Shown here: one piece after another, positions 36,001 to 44,035 of the stretch
Position numbering within the stretch: the stretch's first letter is position 1
How the letters are laid out: the number at the start of each line of letters is the position of its first letter
Source: Rhodopseudomonas faecalis
GTDB taxonomy: Bacteria > Pseudomonadota > Alphaproteobacteria > Rhizobiales > Xanthobacteraceae
Reading direction: 5' to 3'
NCBI RefSeq assembly: GCF_003217325.1
Contig: NZ_QJTI01000008.1
Coordinates: 96,764 to 160,763, forward strand
Length of the DNA: 64,000 nt
Position numbers and translations under genes: made by a program
Notes under the pieces: model-generated
The model's database searches: none
Told to the model about the DNA's origin: nothing
Seen by the model: the letters and a program-made list of their open reading frames with translations, nothing else

Positions 36001-37400
36001 CAGGCGCCGTCGAGATGATCGGCATGGGCTTCACCGGCATAGATCACCGTTTCAAGCTGGGCGTCCGACAGACGCGCACAGATGTCAGCGGGCAGCAAGG
36101 GCCGGTAGGAAGGCTTGGGCGGTGCGACCGAGGCCATGGCGGCGGATTGCACCAGCTTGGTCGGATGCGGCTGTGCGCCAGCAATGCGCAGCGATTGCAG
36201 CGCATATTCCTCATAGATGGCGTCGGACAGGCGAGCGCCTTCCGGCGGTGCCCAGTCCACGGTGTCATAGGCGAGTTCGACGCCCTCGGGATCGTTGGCC
36301 GGAGCAGCGGCAGGCCGCGCAGCTGGCGAGCGGGCCAGATAGCCTCGCACGGTTTTCGGCGCGGTGGCCGAAGCGGAAACCACGATCTTCGGCAATGACA
36401 CTGGCAGGCGCGGCGGAACCTGCGCTTCGATCCAGCCGATCAGCGTGGCGACATCGGGCGCGATCCCTAGCGATACCGGAAAAATGCCCGGATCGTCGGC
36501 GGGCAGTTTGTCGATAACGGTCAGCCGCGTGTCGATCGTGGTGCCGTGCTTTGCATAGACCGCGCCGTCGACGGCAGCGCTGAACACCACACGGCCACGC
36601 GCCTGCAAGCGGATGAAGGCGTCCCGCCATGCCGGAGCTTCGGGGCCAAAGCCTGCGCCGGTGATCGTCACCAGCCGACCGCCCGGTGCAAGACGGGCCA
36701 GCGCCGAGGCAACATGGCGGTAGGCGGCATCGGCGACACGCCCACTGACATTGGCCATGACCGAGAATGGCGGGTTCATCAGCACCACGGACGGGACGGC
36801 ATCCGGGGCCAGATGATCGTCGATCTGGGCGGCGTCGAACCGGTTGACGGCAAAGGCCGGAAAGAGCTCGGCAAGCAGTTCAGCGCGGGTATCGGCCAGT
36901 TCGTTGAGGATCAGCGAGCCGCCGATGGTCTGCACCAAGATCGCCAGAAGGCCGGTGCCAGCGGACGGTTCCAGCACCCTGTCATCAGGTGTGATCGCGG
37001 CGGCTGTCAGAGCGGCAAGGCCGAGGGGGATCGGCGTCGAAAATTGCTGGAAGTTCTGGCTTTCCTCGGAACGCCGGGTCTGCGTGGGCAATAGTCCCGC
37101 GATCTTTGCCAACACGGAAACCCGTGTAGCCGGAGACGCGGCTTTACGGAAAAGCGCCTTTCCGTATTTGCGCAGGAAGAGAACGGTAGCGACTTCGCAG
37201 GCCTCATAGGCCAGCTTCCAGTCCCAGGCGCCTGTGGCATCGGACGCGCCGAAGGCCGTTTCCATAGCACCGCGCAATGTCACGGCATCGATGCGCTGGC
37301 CGCGTTCGAGATGGGGGAGCAGAAGACTGGCCGCAGCCAGGATCGCGGGCGCAACCGCCAGCGGCGTGACCGGATCGGCCACGGGAAACACCATGTTCAT
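33078..37400 (-). CDS. Methyltransferase / strawberry-notch-like helicase fusion
   Basis: 1,440 aa from ATG 37,400. The N-terminal SAM methyltransferase-like region has VLEPSAGTGLLAILV (about 143) and the adenine-methylase-type VVLMNPPFSV (about 205). A central SF2 helicase core has FMLGDGTGAGKGRQSA (about 490) and IIFDESHSMQNA (about 603), and a helicase-C part includes FSDAGGTGRSYHAEL. This is the large SNO-type protein found on many ICEs and plasmids. It may protect or remodel incoming DNA. No function is proven. Confidence 0.9.
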   Translation of the reverse strand: MNMVFPVADPVTPLAVAPAILAAASLLLPHLERGQRIDAVTLRGAMETAFGASDATGAWDWKLAYEACEVATVLFLRKYGKALFRKAASPATRVSVLAKIAGLLPTQTRRSEESQNFQQFSTPIPLGLAALTAAAITPDDRVLEPSAGTGLLAILVQTIGGSLILNELADTRAELLAELFPAFAVNRFDAAQIDDHLAPDAVPSVVLMNPPFSVMANVSGRVADAAYRHVASALARLAPGGRLVTITGAGFGPEAPAWRDAFIRLQARGRVVFSAAVDGAVYAKHGTTIDTRLTVIDKLPADDPGIFPVSLGIAPDVATLIGWIEAQVPPRLPVSLPKIVVSASATAPKTVRGYLARSPAARPAAAPANDPEGVELAYDTVDWAPPEGARLSDAIYEEYALQSLRIAGAQPHPTKLVQSAAMASVAPPKPSYRPLLPADICARLSDAQLETVIYAGEAHADHLDGAWTVDEHFDNVNAAPEDGAGSIRFRRGFMLGDGTGAGKGRQSAAIILDNWLRGRRKAIWISKSDKLIEDAQRDWSALGMERLLVTPLSRFPQGKPITLSEGILFTTYATLRSDDRGEKVSRVKQIVEWLGADFDGAIIFDESHSMQNAGGGKGERGDVAASQQGRAGLRLQHALPDSRVVYVSATGATTVHNLAYAQRLGLWGGEDFPFQTRAEFVEAIEAGGVAAMEVLARDLRSLGLYTARSLSYDGVEYELIEHLLTDEQRRIYDAYAGAFAVIHNNLDAAMEAANITGSEGTLNRQAKSAARSAFESTKQRFFGHLLTSMKTPTLIRSIEADLEAGHAAVIQIVSTGEALMERRLSEIPTEEWNDISVDVTPREYVGSYLQHSFPVQLYEPFTDGEGNLSSRPVFRDGQPVECREAVARRDEMLEQMGSLPPVPGALDQIVQRFGTDMVAEVTGRSRRIVRKGDGASARLAVENRAPSANLAETSAFMDDQKRILVFSDAGGTGRSYHAELSAQNQRLRVHYLLEPGWKADAAIQGLGRTNRTNQAQPPLFRPIATDVKAEKRFLSTIARRLDTLGAITRGQRQTGGQGLFRPEDNLESAYARDALRQLYLLIVRGKVEGCSLERFESATGLKLMDSNGVKDDLPPITTFLNRLLALTIELQGILFSAFEQLLQARIDGAMASGTYDMGLETLKAESFIVTDRQVIHTHPGTGAETRLLTLTERKRNQPVTLDAALAELDDPRARLLINERSGRAAVQIPTTSVMLDDGEIERRVRLIRPMEAMNIPVRAMGETHWIEADHAAFTVAWKAELAEVPEFTDSILHMVTGLLLPIWKRLPQDSSRVYRLQTDEGERIIGRRVSPAWAANASTSGVTSNLTPDAAYAALIEGRTILDLAEGLQLRRVRVMGANRIELTGFTDAMRDRLRAYGLFSEIISWKLRFFVPVGAMGPEITGKLLDRFAVERIGEREAA

Positions 37401-37410
37401 GTCGGAAACC

Positions 37411-37499
37411 TCAGGAGAGCAGAAATGGAAGAGCCCGGACAGCGCGCTCTCTAGACCGCCCGGACTCAACCCGTTCCGGCCCGCCTCTGACTCTCAAAG
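37411..37499 (-). promoter_or_regulatory. Leader element copy 4 (divergent), upstream of the helicase gene
   Basis: On the minus strand it has AACGGGTTGAG, followed by a 10-bp stem (GAGTCCGGGC paired with GTCCGGGCTC, with G-U pairs allowed) enclosing a 17-nt loop. Upstream there is GAGAGTCAGAGGCGGGC. These parts align with the three better copies at 39,226, 42,554 and 44,036, but the outer GACGGG/CCCGTC stem is lost. Confidence 0.4.
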
Positions 37500-37548
37500 C
37501 GCAGCATGCAAAAAGCGCCCCGACCGGATGGCGGGGCGCTTGTCGTCA

Positions 37549-38193
37549 TCAGCCGAAGCGGCGACCGGCTTCGGTGAAAGTGTATTCGTTGGCGGCGATG
37601 GTTTCATCGACCGCCTCGTCCGAGGACAGATAATCATATTCGCGCTCAAGCTGGCGGTAGAGCCAGCGGGCCAGATCGCGCAGCGCCTCGATGATCGTCT
37701 CCTCGGCATCGCCGGTCATGTCTTGGTATGTCGGACTATCGCGCTCGACCGAGATCGCCATGCAATATTCGTGGTAATAATGGCCGCGATGGCTGGCATC
37801 GGCGCAAAGCTGATAGAAGTTGCGGCGCTGGACCGCCTGAAGGGCATCGGCGATACGATGCAATTCGGTGTCCTGCGGGGCGTATTCTCTGATCCGGCGC
37901 GGCCCATGTTTCTGGTAGGAGTACCAGGATTCAAAGCAGGCACCGTCACCTTGTGAACAGAAGCCGCGGAACCAGATGCAGGGTTCCTGCCGTGTGCCGC
38001 CGCCCATCAATCGGACGGTGCGGGTCTTGAGGTTCAACCCGAGGATTTCCGCAATGCGCTGGAAATCCTCATAGACGGCATCGTGCCAGTCATAGTCGAA
38101 GCCACCCTCACGATACCAGGCACGGGCCTTGTTCTTTGCCGCATCAGACAATTCGTTGAGGCGATAGACGGTGGTTTCGATGACCTCAGGCAT
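37549..38193 (-). CDS. ICE accessory protein of unknown function (214 aa)
   Basis: ATG 38,193 begins PEVIETTVYRLNELSDAAKN. The sequence is rich in Tyr, Trp and His (WYREGGFDYDWHDAVYEDFQ, RGHYYHEYCMAISVER) and ends EYTFTEAGRRFG. I recall close relatives carried on plasmids and ICEs under the label antitoxin of toxin-antitoxin stability system, but nothing in the sequence shows that. It overlaps the next upstream gene by 8 bp. Function unknown. Confidence 0.8.
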   Translation of the reverse strand: MPEVIETTVYRLNELSDAAKNKARAWYREGGFDYDWHDAVYEDFQRIAEILGLNLKTRTVRLMGGGTRQEPCIWFRGFCSQGDGACFESWYSYQKHGPRRIREYAPQDTELHRIADALQAVQRRNFYQLCADASHRGHYYHEYCMAISVERDSPTYQDMTGDAEETIIEALRDLARWLYRQLEREYDYLSSDEAVDETIAANEYTFTEAGRRFG

Positions 38194-38602
38194 AGGGGTC
38201 TCTCCCTTCCAGAACCGAGGAAAGCCAACCATCGGTGTATATCCAGTCCACCGTTTCGCCGGTGGAGAGATCGAGAACATGCGCGCCGCCACCAAATCCG
38301 TCGATTCGCGGTTTTGAGCAGCTGTTTGCGTATTGAAGGCCCCATAGGCCCGTCAGGCGGAACTCGGTGGCGCAGCGTTTGACGAACTGGATGACGTGCT
38401 CGGGATCGCCGGTGACATCATCACGCATCCAGAGTTGCGTGCCGCCATGTTCTGGCTGGATGGAGAGCAGGAAGCCGTCCGAAGGCGGGTCTTCGGCGGA
38501 ATTGGCAACCGCTAGAGCATTGTAGAGCTCAAGCGCGCGGGCGGCGTTTTCGGGGGTGCCCACATCGAGGAGGCAGGAAAAGTGCGTGTAATAGTCGGCC
38601 AT
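38186..38602 (-). CDS. Hypothetical ICE accessory protein (138 aa)
   Basis: ATG 38,602 with CCGGAGACC upstream. It begins ADYYTHFSCLLDVGTPENAA and contains GGTQLWMRDDVTGDPEHVIQ. No known domain recognised. An acidic cytoplasmic protein without membrane segments. It is coupled to the 214-aa protein by an 8-bp overlap, so both are made together. Confidence 0.78.
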   Translation of the reverse strand: MADYYTHFSCLLDVGTPENAARALELYNALAVANSAEDPPSDGFLLSIQPEHGGTQLWMRDDVTGDPEHVIQFVKRCATEFRLTGLWGLQYANSCSKPRIDGFGGGAHVLDLSTGETVDWIYTDGWLSSVLEGRDPYA

Positions 38603-38667
38603 GACGGTCTCCGGACATGACATGGCCCGGCGTATGGCCGAGCCGAATGGGATGGAAAGGGTGAAGC

Positions 38668-39216
38668 TCAGGCGGCCTGCGGCAAGCGGAGCAGATCGGC
38701 CGAGGTTTCGCGCCAGTATGGATCGACCAACCGGGCCTCCAGCGCAGCGGCGCGGTAACGCAGCCGTCTCGCATCACCGGGGTCCGAGGCCCGGAATGCC
38801 ATACCGCGCAGGCGGCTGGCCTCGGTCACGATCCTGCCTGCCTCGGCATCGGATGCGACTGGCTGTTGCCAAAGGATAATGCCGGCGCGGATTTCACCGG
38901 CGAGGACCAGGCGCTGATCTCGGTCCTGAATGAGCATGATGCGCGGCTGAAAATACGGGAGGCTGTCCGGCCCCGTGCAAATATCACCGCGCGCCACGCG
39001 CAAGGCCGCGGCCTGGATGGCCTCTTCCGGTGACGTGCTTTCCCCAAGCGGGATCACGCGGTCAAAGCTGTTCGCCGCGTCACTGGCGTCATAGCTGGCC
39101 ACACCGAGGCACGAGATGCGCAGCGGCAGCTTCTGCGCCCGATAAAGCGCGGGCAGAACATCGGCTGCCAGAATCTGACCGATGGAGCGGAAGGTTTCAG
39201 AACGGGCAAAGGTCAT
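38668..39216 (-). CDS. Hypothetical ICE accessory protein (182 aa)
   Basis: ATG 39,216; a GTG three codons upstream also opens the frame. It begins TFARSETFRSIGQILAADVL and has IMLIQDRDQRLVLAGEIRAG as its best-ordered stretch. No domain recognised. It is preceded by leader element copy 1, which suggests that it is regulated with parB-like and ardC genes. Confidence 0.75.
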   Translation of the reverse strand: MTFARSETFRSIGQILAADVLPALYRAQKLPLRISCLGVASYDASDAANSFDRVIPLGESTSPEEAIQAAALRVARGDICTGPDSLPYFQPRIMLIQDRDQRLVLAGEIRAGIILWQQPVASDAEAGRIVTEASRLRGMAFRASDPGDARRLRYRAAALEARLVDPYWRETSADLLRLPQAA

Positions 39217-39225
39217 CGGGATCAC

Positions 39226-39304
39226 TCCATGACGGGCGCCGGTGAGCCTCTCTCTCCGACCCTGAACCCGTCACGGCCGAACGGCCCGCACTCTTCCTCT
39301 CTGA
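39226..39304 (-). promoter_or_regulatory. Conserved foldable leader element, copy 1
   Basis: On the minus strand: a GGCCG-TT-CGGCC hairpin, then GACGGG...CCCGTC as outer stem (39,272-39,267 with 39,236-39,231). Inside is GTCGG-AGAGAGAGGCTCA-CCGGC as inner stem. The Shine-Dalgarno-like GGAG of the downstream gene follows directly. Two further copies keep the same pairs through compensatory and G-U changes. Confidence 0.6.
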
Positions 39305-39414
39305 CCGGGGCAGCCCGGTTCCGCCGTCGGCGATGGGCAACCATCGCGACGCGCTGAAGGCCCGGTCGCGGGCTTGTCGCGGCCAGGCCGTCGGGGATGA
39401 GGCGCGGTCGCGCC

Positions 39415-39579
39415 TTACCCCCAAGGATCCAGCTCCAGCTTCACCATGTCGTCGTCGCCGTCGAACTCGGCGGCGGGACAAGCGGCGTGGGTGCCGTCCC
39501 CGGCCTGGAACACGACGATCTCGACCATCAGCGTGGCGGCGAGGCTGGCGGCGAAGGCGGTGGCATCTGCATAGGACAT
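39415..39579 (-). CDS. Small acidic ICE protein (54 aa)
   Basis: ATG 39,579 begins SYADATAFAASLAATLMVEI and continues VVFQAGDGTHAACPAAEFDG, ending in an acidic DDD-rich tail with LDPWG. A decayed inverted copy of the same gene lies at 39,815-39,950 with the GDGTHAAC core kept, which supports this being a real gene. Function unknown. The longer frame upstream to 39,861 is not used. Confidence 0.65.
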   Translation of the reverse strand: MSYADATAFAASLAATLMVEIVVFQAGDGTHAACPAAEFDGDDDMVKLELDPWG

Positions 39580-39603
39580 GGGTTCCGGCTCCTGTCTTTG
39601 GAG

Positions 39604-39622
39604 GCGGGGGACCATCCCCCGC
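39604..39622 (-). other. Hairpin upstream of the 54-aa gene
   Basis: gcggggga-cca-tcccccgc is a perfect 8-bp stem with a 3-nt loop, 25 bp before the start of the small acidic protein. It could modulate translation or end upstream transcription, but it has no T-run. Confidence 0.35.
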
Positions 39623-39814
39623 GCGACAGGCGCCCGAAGTGTCTGACCGGATCTGCAATCACCCTCGGGCGTTCGGACTTTTTCCGAATCCCCGAGGGCG
39701 GCAAGCGAAGCGTCAAGCCGACCCTTCACGGGTTGAATGTCAAAGAGACGGATCGGACCAAGGTTTGCTAATGGAAGCGGGGGTGGTTCTTCGCGTCTGA
39801 CAGGATTCCGGATA

Positions 39815-39950
39815 CCCGTCGCAGATGCTCTGCCGCGCCAGCCTTGCCGCCATGCTGGCATCAGGATCGTGTTCCCTCAGGCCGGAGACGGCACCCACGC
39901 CGCTTGTCCTGATGGGGATGGCGGATTGCATGGTGAAGCCGGATTGACCC
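39815..39950 (+). pseudogene. Decayed inverted duplicate of the 54-aa acidic protein gene
   Basis: Read on the plus strand, the sequence keeps long matches to the minus-strand gene at 39,415-39,579. Examples are the codons for the QAGDGTHAAC core (CAGGCCGGAGACGGCACCCA) and ATGGTGAAGC near the end. Small gaps put the two halves in different frames, and no clean start exists. The two copies form a large imperfect inverted repeat around 39,700. Confidence 0.6.
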
Positions 39951-40002
39951 CGTCCGGTGCAGACCTCCCATCCTCACGGCCCGACACCCTGCGATCGGGT
40001 CT

Positions 40003-40308
40003 TCAGCTCCAAAGCCCATCGGCAATTTCTCGGGCGATCATCGCGCGCGCCTTCATTATAAGGTCGTCGCCCGAGGTATCGATATGACCGAAGAAACGGG
40101 CACGAGCACCATGAGCCGTCCAGTCGGCGTAGCGGCAATATTCACGCGCACTAAGCCGAAAAACCCGCATGTGTTCGGCACAATGGGGCTTTGGCTCCAC
40201 GACAACAGTGATGCCATCGCGGATTTCGGTCCACGGTAAGGTTCGATCCGACGGGGGATGTTCGCGGTCTTCCAGAAAAATCTGATCGATGTCGATGCTG
40301 ATCGGCAT
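40003..40308 (-). CDS. Hypothetical ICE accessory protein (101 aa)
   Basis: ATG 40,308 begins PISIDIDQIFLEDREHPPSD. It contains PHCAEHMRVFRLSAREYCRY and ends IAREIADGLWS. The upstream continuation of the frame overlaps the ParB-like gene and is not used. No domain recognised. It lies 97 bp downstream of the ParB-like stop and may share its transcript. Confidence 0.72.
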   Translation of the reverse strand: MPISIDIDQIFLEDREHPPSDRTLPWTEIRDGITVVVEPKPHCAEHMRVFRLSAREYCRYADWTAHGARARFFGHIDTSGDDLIMKARAMIAREIADGLWS

Positions 40309-40405
40309 GGCGGCTTTCCAAAGAAAAAGCCCGATCACGAGGACCGGGCGAGTTACGGAAACGGGGCGGTTGGAACGAGGCGACCGAAGCCGCCCCGCAT
40401 GAGTG

Positions 40406-42544
40406 CTATTCAGCAGCGACCATATGCTGATCTTCCTCGTCGTCAGCCGGGTCGTCCTCGCCATCGCCGGAGAGGAAATCGGGCAGATCGTCGGCTTCCG
40501 CCGCAGCGCCTGATGCCGGATCGACTTCGATACCATCTTCCACCATGCGCAGCGGCTCGGGCAGCCAGCCGGTATCCGCAAGCAGGCGTTCAGCTTCCTT
40601 GGCCATGTCGCCCTTCTTGAGGTGTCCGATCAGTTCAGCGGCGCGGTCTCCGGCTCCTTCGCGCACGGCTTCAAGGATACGCGGCTTGGTCACGCGACCG
40701 AGATAATTGCCAACCGTCGGCCGCCAGCCGACAGCCACCATGTCGAGGCCGGTCGAACGCGCGAGCCGGTCAGCCTGCGACAGGCGGATGTCCAGCCCGT
40801 GCTGACTAACGCCCGCGCCGCTGTAAGGGTTGGGCTTTTCATAGAGCGCGTTGACACCGTAGCTGACGCAATGGGCGAGCAGGTCCATGCGCGACCCATC
40901 ATCCAGAACAGTCAGCCAATCCCAGAGGGCGGCATCGTCTGCCGGGACATGATCGCCCCAGCGTTCGTGCCGATCTGCAATGGATTTGGCCGAGGCGCTG
41001 TCGCGCAGATCCTCCGCCTGTGCGGGCAGATGAACTTCCCGGACCTGTGCTTCCAGGCAACCCTTGCCGGAATGCGGCATGAAGCAATCCATGACCAGCC
41101 GGTGCAGCAGTGCCGTCATGGCGACATGCGGGTTCACGGCCACCGCATCCCGCAGCGCCAGCGTGCGATGCGCGGTCAGCTCGCTGACCAGGCGATCGGG
41201 CAGCGGCCTGATGGTGTCGGCCTCGTCTTCCTCCTCGGTTTCGACCGGCTGGCCGCCCAGCGCGATAACCGCGCGCGCACGGCTCGCCTCCGGTTCTGCC
41301 CGCTGGATCACCTCGCCGGTTTCCGGGTCGACGATCTCGGCCTCCGGTTCCGCAGGCGTTTCATCCTCGGCGCGAACATAGCCGCGCTCGATCAGCAATG
41401 CGCCATCGGCGTCGATGCTGATGAAGACACCCGCCATGCTGATCTGGTCCGGCTCGAAGGTCATCGGACGGCGCTCGAAGGTTTCCAGCGTCTGTTCGAT
41501 CTCACCGAGGCGCGCGTCGATCTCGTCCGGCAGTTCGTCGGCCTCGCCATATTCCGCTTCAAGCCGCTCATATTCGTCGCGCAATGCTTCGCGGGTGGCG
41601 CGTTCATCTTCGGTCAGATCGACCGTCGTGCCGACAATCTGGCGCAGGCCATGGCCGTGACCATAGGGAAAGGTGATGGCGACCTCGATCCACTTCCAGC
41701 CCTCGGCGGCGATGGCCTCGGCCTCCGCCTTCAGCTTTTCGCCGACCAGCCGGTCGAGCAGCACCGGATCTTGCAGCCAGCCGCCATCGTCCTGCTGGAA
41801 GAGATCGCGCAGCACGCAGCCGCCAGCCTTCTCATAGGAATCGATGCCAACGAACACCGTCCGCTTGTCGGCGGCGCGGACCGTGGTTTCGGTCAGCAAG
41901 CGGCGGATGTGGTACGGTTCTTTCTGCCAGCCGTCCTTGATCGCTTCCCAGACCTGCTCCTGCCGCGCATGGTCAGAGCTGACGCTGAAAGCCATCAGCT
42001 GCTCCAGCGTCATGCCGTCCTCGGCATAGACGTTGAGCAATACCGGTGAGACGGAAACCAGACGCAGGCGCTGCTTGACCACCTTGGCATCCACGAAGAA
42101 GGCGGCGGCGATGGTTTCCTCGGTCATGCCCTTTTCGCGCATGGCCTGGAAGGCGCGGAACTGGTCGAGCGGATGCAACGGGGCGCGCTCGATGTTTTCA
42201 GCGAGTGAAACCTCATCGATCAGCACATCGGCGCTGGCCTCCGACACCACGCACGGGACCGGCGCGATTTTGGCGAGGCGCTTTTGCTTGACCAGCAACT
42301 CCAGCGCCCGGAAACGGCGACCGCCGGCGGGCACCTCGAACATGCCGGTTTCCTTGCCCTCGGCATCCACCACCGGGCGGACATGCAGGGACTGGATCAG
42401 GCCGCGACGGGCGATGGACTCGGCCAGTTCCTCGACCGAGATCCCGGCCTTGACGCGCCGGACGTTGGACTGGCTGAGCACCAGCTTGTTGAAGGGAATG
42501 TCGCGCGAGGACGACAGGGTGATCTTCTGAACGGCAGTGGCCAT
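40406..42544 (-). CDS. ParB/RepB/Spo0J family partition-like protein
   Basis: 712 aa, longer than chromosomal ParB. The N-terminal ParB nuclease-like domain has KLVLSQSNVRRVKAGISVEE, FEVPAGGRRFRALELL and the box IDEVSLAENIERAPLHPLDQ. An HTH follows (GMTEETIAAAFFVDAKVVKQ). The long C-terminal half is ICE-specific, ending acidic. It is not next to parA, so it may act alone as a DNA-binding CTPase/nuclease-like regulator. Confidence 0.9.
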   Translation of the reverse strand: MATAVQKITLSSSRDIPFNKLVLSQSNVRRVKAGISVEELAESIARRGLIQSLHVRPVVDAEGKETGMFEVPAGGRRFRALELLVKQKRLAKIAPVPCVVSEASADVLIDEVSLAENIERAPLHPLDQFRAFQAMREKGMTEETIAAAFFVDAKVVKQRLRLVSVSPVLLNVYAEDGMTLEQLMAFSVSSDHARQEQVWEAIKDGWQKEPYHIRRLLTETTVRAADKRTVFVGIDSYEKAGGCVLRDLFQQDDGGWLQDPVLLDRLVGEKLKAEAEAIAAEGWKWIEVAITFPYGHGHGLRQIVGTTVDLTEDERATREALRDEYERLEAEYGEADELPDEIDARLGEIEQTLETFERRPMTFEPDQISMAGVFISIDADGALLIERGYVRAEDETPAEPEAEIVDPETGEVIQRAEPEASRARAVIALGGQPVETEEEDEADTIRPLPDRLVSELTAHRTLALRDAVAVNPHVAMTALLHRLVMDCFMPHSGKGCLEAQVREVHLPAQAEDLRDSASAKSIADRHERWGDHVPADDAALWDWLTVLDDGSRMDLLAHCVSYGVNALYEKPNPYSGAGVSQHGLDIRLSQADRLARSTGLDMVAVGWRPTVGNYLGRVTKPRILEAVREGAGDRAAELIGHLKKGDMAKEAERLLADTGWLPEPLRMVEDGIEVDPASGAAAEADDLPDFLSGDGEDDPADDEEDQHMVAAE

Positions 42545-42553
42545 GTCAGTTAC

Positions 42554-42633
42554 TCCATGACGGACGCCGGTGAGCCTCTCTCTCCGGCTATCAGCCCGTC
42601 ACGAAGCGAAGCGCCGCCCTCTTCCTCTGAAGA
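42554..42633 (-). promoter_or_regulatory. Conserved foldable leader element, copy 2
   Basis: Lies just before the ParB-like gene. Outer stem GACGGG with TCCGTC (last pair G-U), inner stem GCCGG-AGAGAGAGGCTCA-CCGGC, upstream small GCG-CTT-CGC hairpin preceded by AGAGGAAGAG. The loop is identical to that of copy 1 although the flanking stem bases differ. Confidence 0.6.
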
Positions 42634-42668
42634 GAGCGACGCCAGCCGCAGAACCTGAAACCCGGAAA

Positions 42669-43065
42669 TCAGGCACTCCGGTTTTCTGTATCGGCGGATG
42701 TACGGGAAAAGCTCGCGCCGACGCGGTAGAGCAGACTTTCAGCGGCGCGGATGCTGCCAGTTTCGCGGGCGGCCTCGGTCCATACCGAGATCGGGAAATC
42801 CCCGGTGAACAGTAGATCGCGCTCGATGCCCATGCCGAAGGGCAGCCGTACCGAGGAAAGCTCCTCAAGGCTCCACGAGCCCAGCTCCGGGTAGCCGAGA
42901 TCGGCCAGGCCGAACATGATGTCGCCATCGTCATCCAGTTCGGTGGCGAGCCAGACGCCTTCACCGAAGGGGATTGAAGAACTTCACGATCGGAATGTGA
43001 TCCTGATCGCGGTGACGACCGTTGGCCAGAAGACGGTCGCGCTGTGTGCCGGTCAGGAGGATCAT
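42669..43065 (-). pseudogene. DUF2958 domain gene interrupted by a +1 frameshift
   Basis: ATG 43,065 opens ILLTGTQRDRLLANGRHRDQ then IPIVKFFNP, and stops after 34 codons at 42,961. The rest of DUF2958 (FGEGVWLATELDDDGDIMFG, LGYPELGSWSLEELSSVRLP) is in the next frame. One extra C in the CCCC run at 42,969-42,972 explains the break; without it the product is 131 aa. The gene overlaps ardC by 4 bp. It may be a true mutation, a sequencing error in a homopolymer, or a frameshift site. Confidence 0.75.
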
Positions 43066-44024
43066 GCCGCAGCCCTCCGGTCGGTTACGCTGGCATCCTG
43101 CTCCACGGTGTCCTCGGCCGGCAGATACGACAGCAGCCAGTCTGCCGCCTTGCTCGCCTGCGAGGCTGCGCGGACAATGGCGCGAGAATCCTCGCGCATG
43201 ACCTCCAGCCACGACCCGATGTAATCGGCATGGCGCACGGTCGGCACGATCCCGAGCGCAGCGCAGCTGAAAGCCGAGGTCTGTTCGGCAATCATCTCCT
43301 CGAAGGCGTATTTCTTCGAGCCGAACGAGCCGGTCAGATCGCGGTCGAGACGGCTGTGATGGCCGCTGGCGTGACCAAGCTCGTGCAGTGCCGTCCGGTG
43401 CCAGTTGATCGGCTCGAAATAGGCTTGTGGAGGCGGCACCTGCACATAGTCGAGCGACGGCATATAGAAGGCGCGATTACCACCGATACGGAAGTCGATG
43501 CCGGTGGCCTCGATCAGCGCCTCGACCCGAGGTTCGATCAGGCCGGGCGGGCGTGGCGGCGCGACTGCCGTGATGTCATCGGGCAGACCATCGCATTGCG
43601 CGGCGTTAAAGACCGTGAACCGCTTCAGGAACGGTATGGCATGAGCATCCTCACCCGTCTCGCGGGCACGGCGTTTTTCGTCCTCGGGGGTGAAACGGTC
43701 GGCATAAACGACAGTGGTGCCGCGTTCGCCCTTCCTGACGTTGCCGCCAAGCGAAAGGGCCTGGCGGAAAGTCAGCCACGCCTGACCGGGGAAGCCATGC
43801 TGGATGACCGCGCCCCAGAGGATGAGAATATTGATGCCGGAATAGGACCGGCCGGTTGAAGCATTTCTCGGCAGGCCCAGCGGGGCGGTATCAGGCGACG
43901 CACCCCAAGGCTGGACCCATGGCAACCGCCCTTGCTCCAGCTCGGCGATGATCTTGTTGGTGATGTCGTCGTAAAGGTTGCTGCGCGCGCCACCTTCCGC
44001 GAGGTTACGACCCTGTCTGGCCAT
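43062..44024 (-). CDS. ardC: ArdC-like antirestriction protein with zincin metallopeptidase
   Basis: 320 aa. The N-terminal ArdC ssDNA-binding domain has LYDDITNKIIAELEQGRLPW and STGRSYSGINILILWGA. The C-terminal zincin-like peptidase has HELGH (residues 214-218), with RYAFEEM-like KKYAFEEMIAEQTSAF supplying the third ligand. ArdC of pSa protects incoming single-stranded plasmid DNA from restriction and is needed for transfer into some hosts. Preceded by leader element copy 3. Confidence 0.93.
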   Translation of the reverse strand: MARQGRNLAEGGARSNLYDDITNKIIAELEQGRLPWVQPWGASPDTAPLGLPRNASTGRSYSGINILILWGAVIQHGFPGQAWLTFRQALSLGGNVRKGERGTTVVYADRFTPEDEKRRARETGEDAHAIPFLKRFTVFNAAQCDGLPDDITAVAPPRPPGLIEPRVEALIEATGIDFRIGGNRAFYMPSLDYVQVPPPQAYFEPINWHRTALHELGHASGHHSRLDRDLTGSFGSKKYAFEEMIAEQTSAFSCAALGIVPTVRHADYIGSWLEVMREDSRAIVRAASQASKAADWLLSYLPAEDTVEQDASVTDRRAAA

Positions 44025-44035
44025 CGGGATGATCT

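Noticed and set aside
40622..42049. 475-aa plus-strand frame
   Set aside because: Antisense to the ParB-like gene, no recognisable domain.
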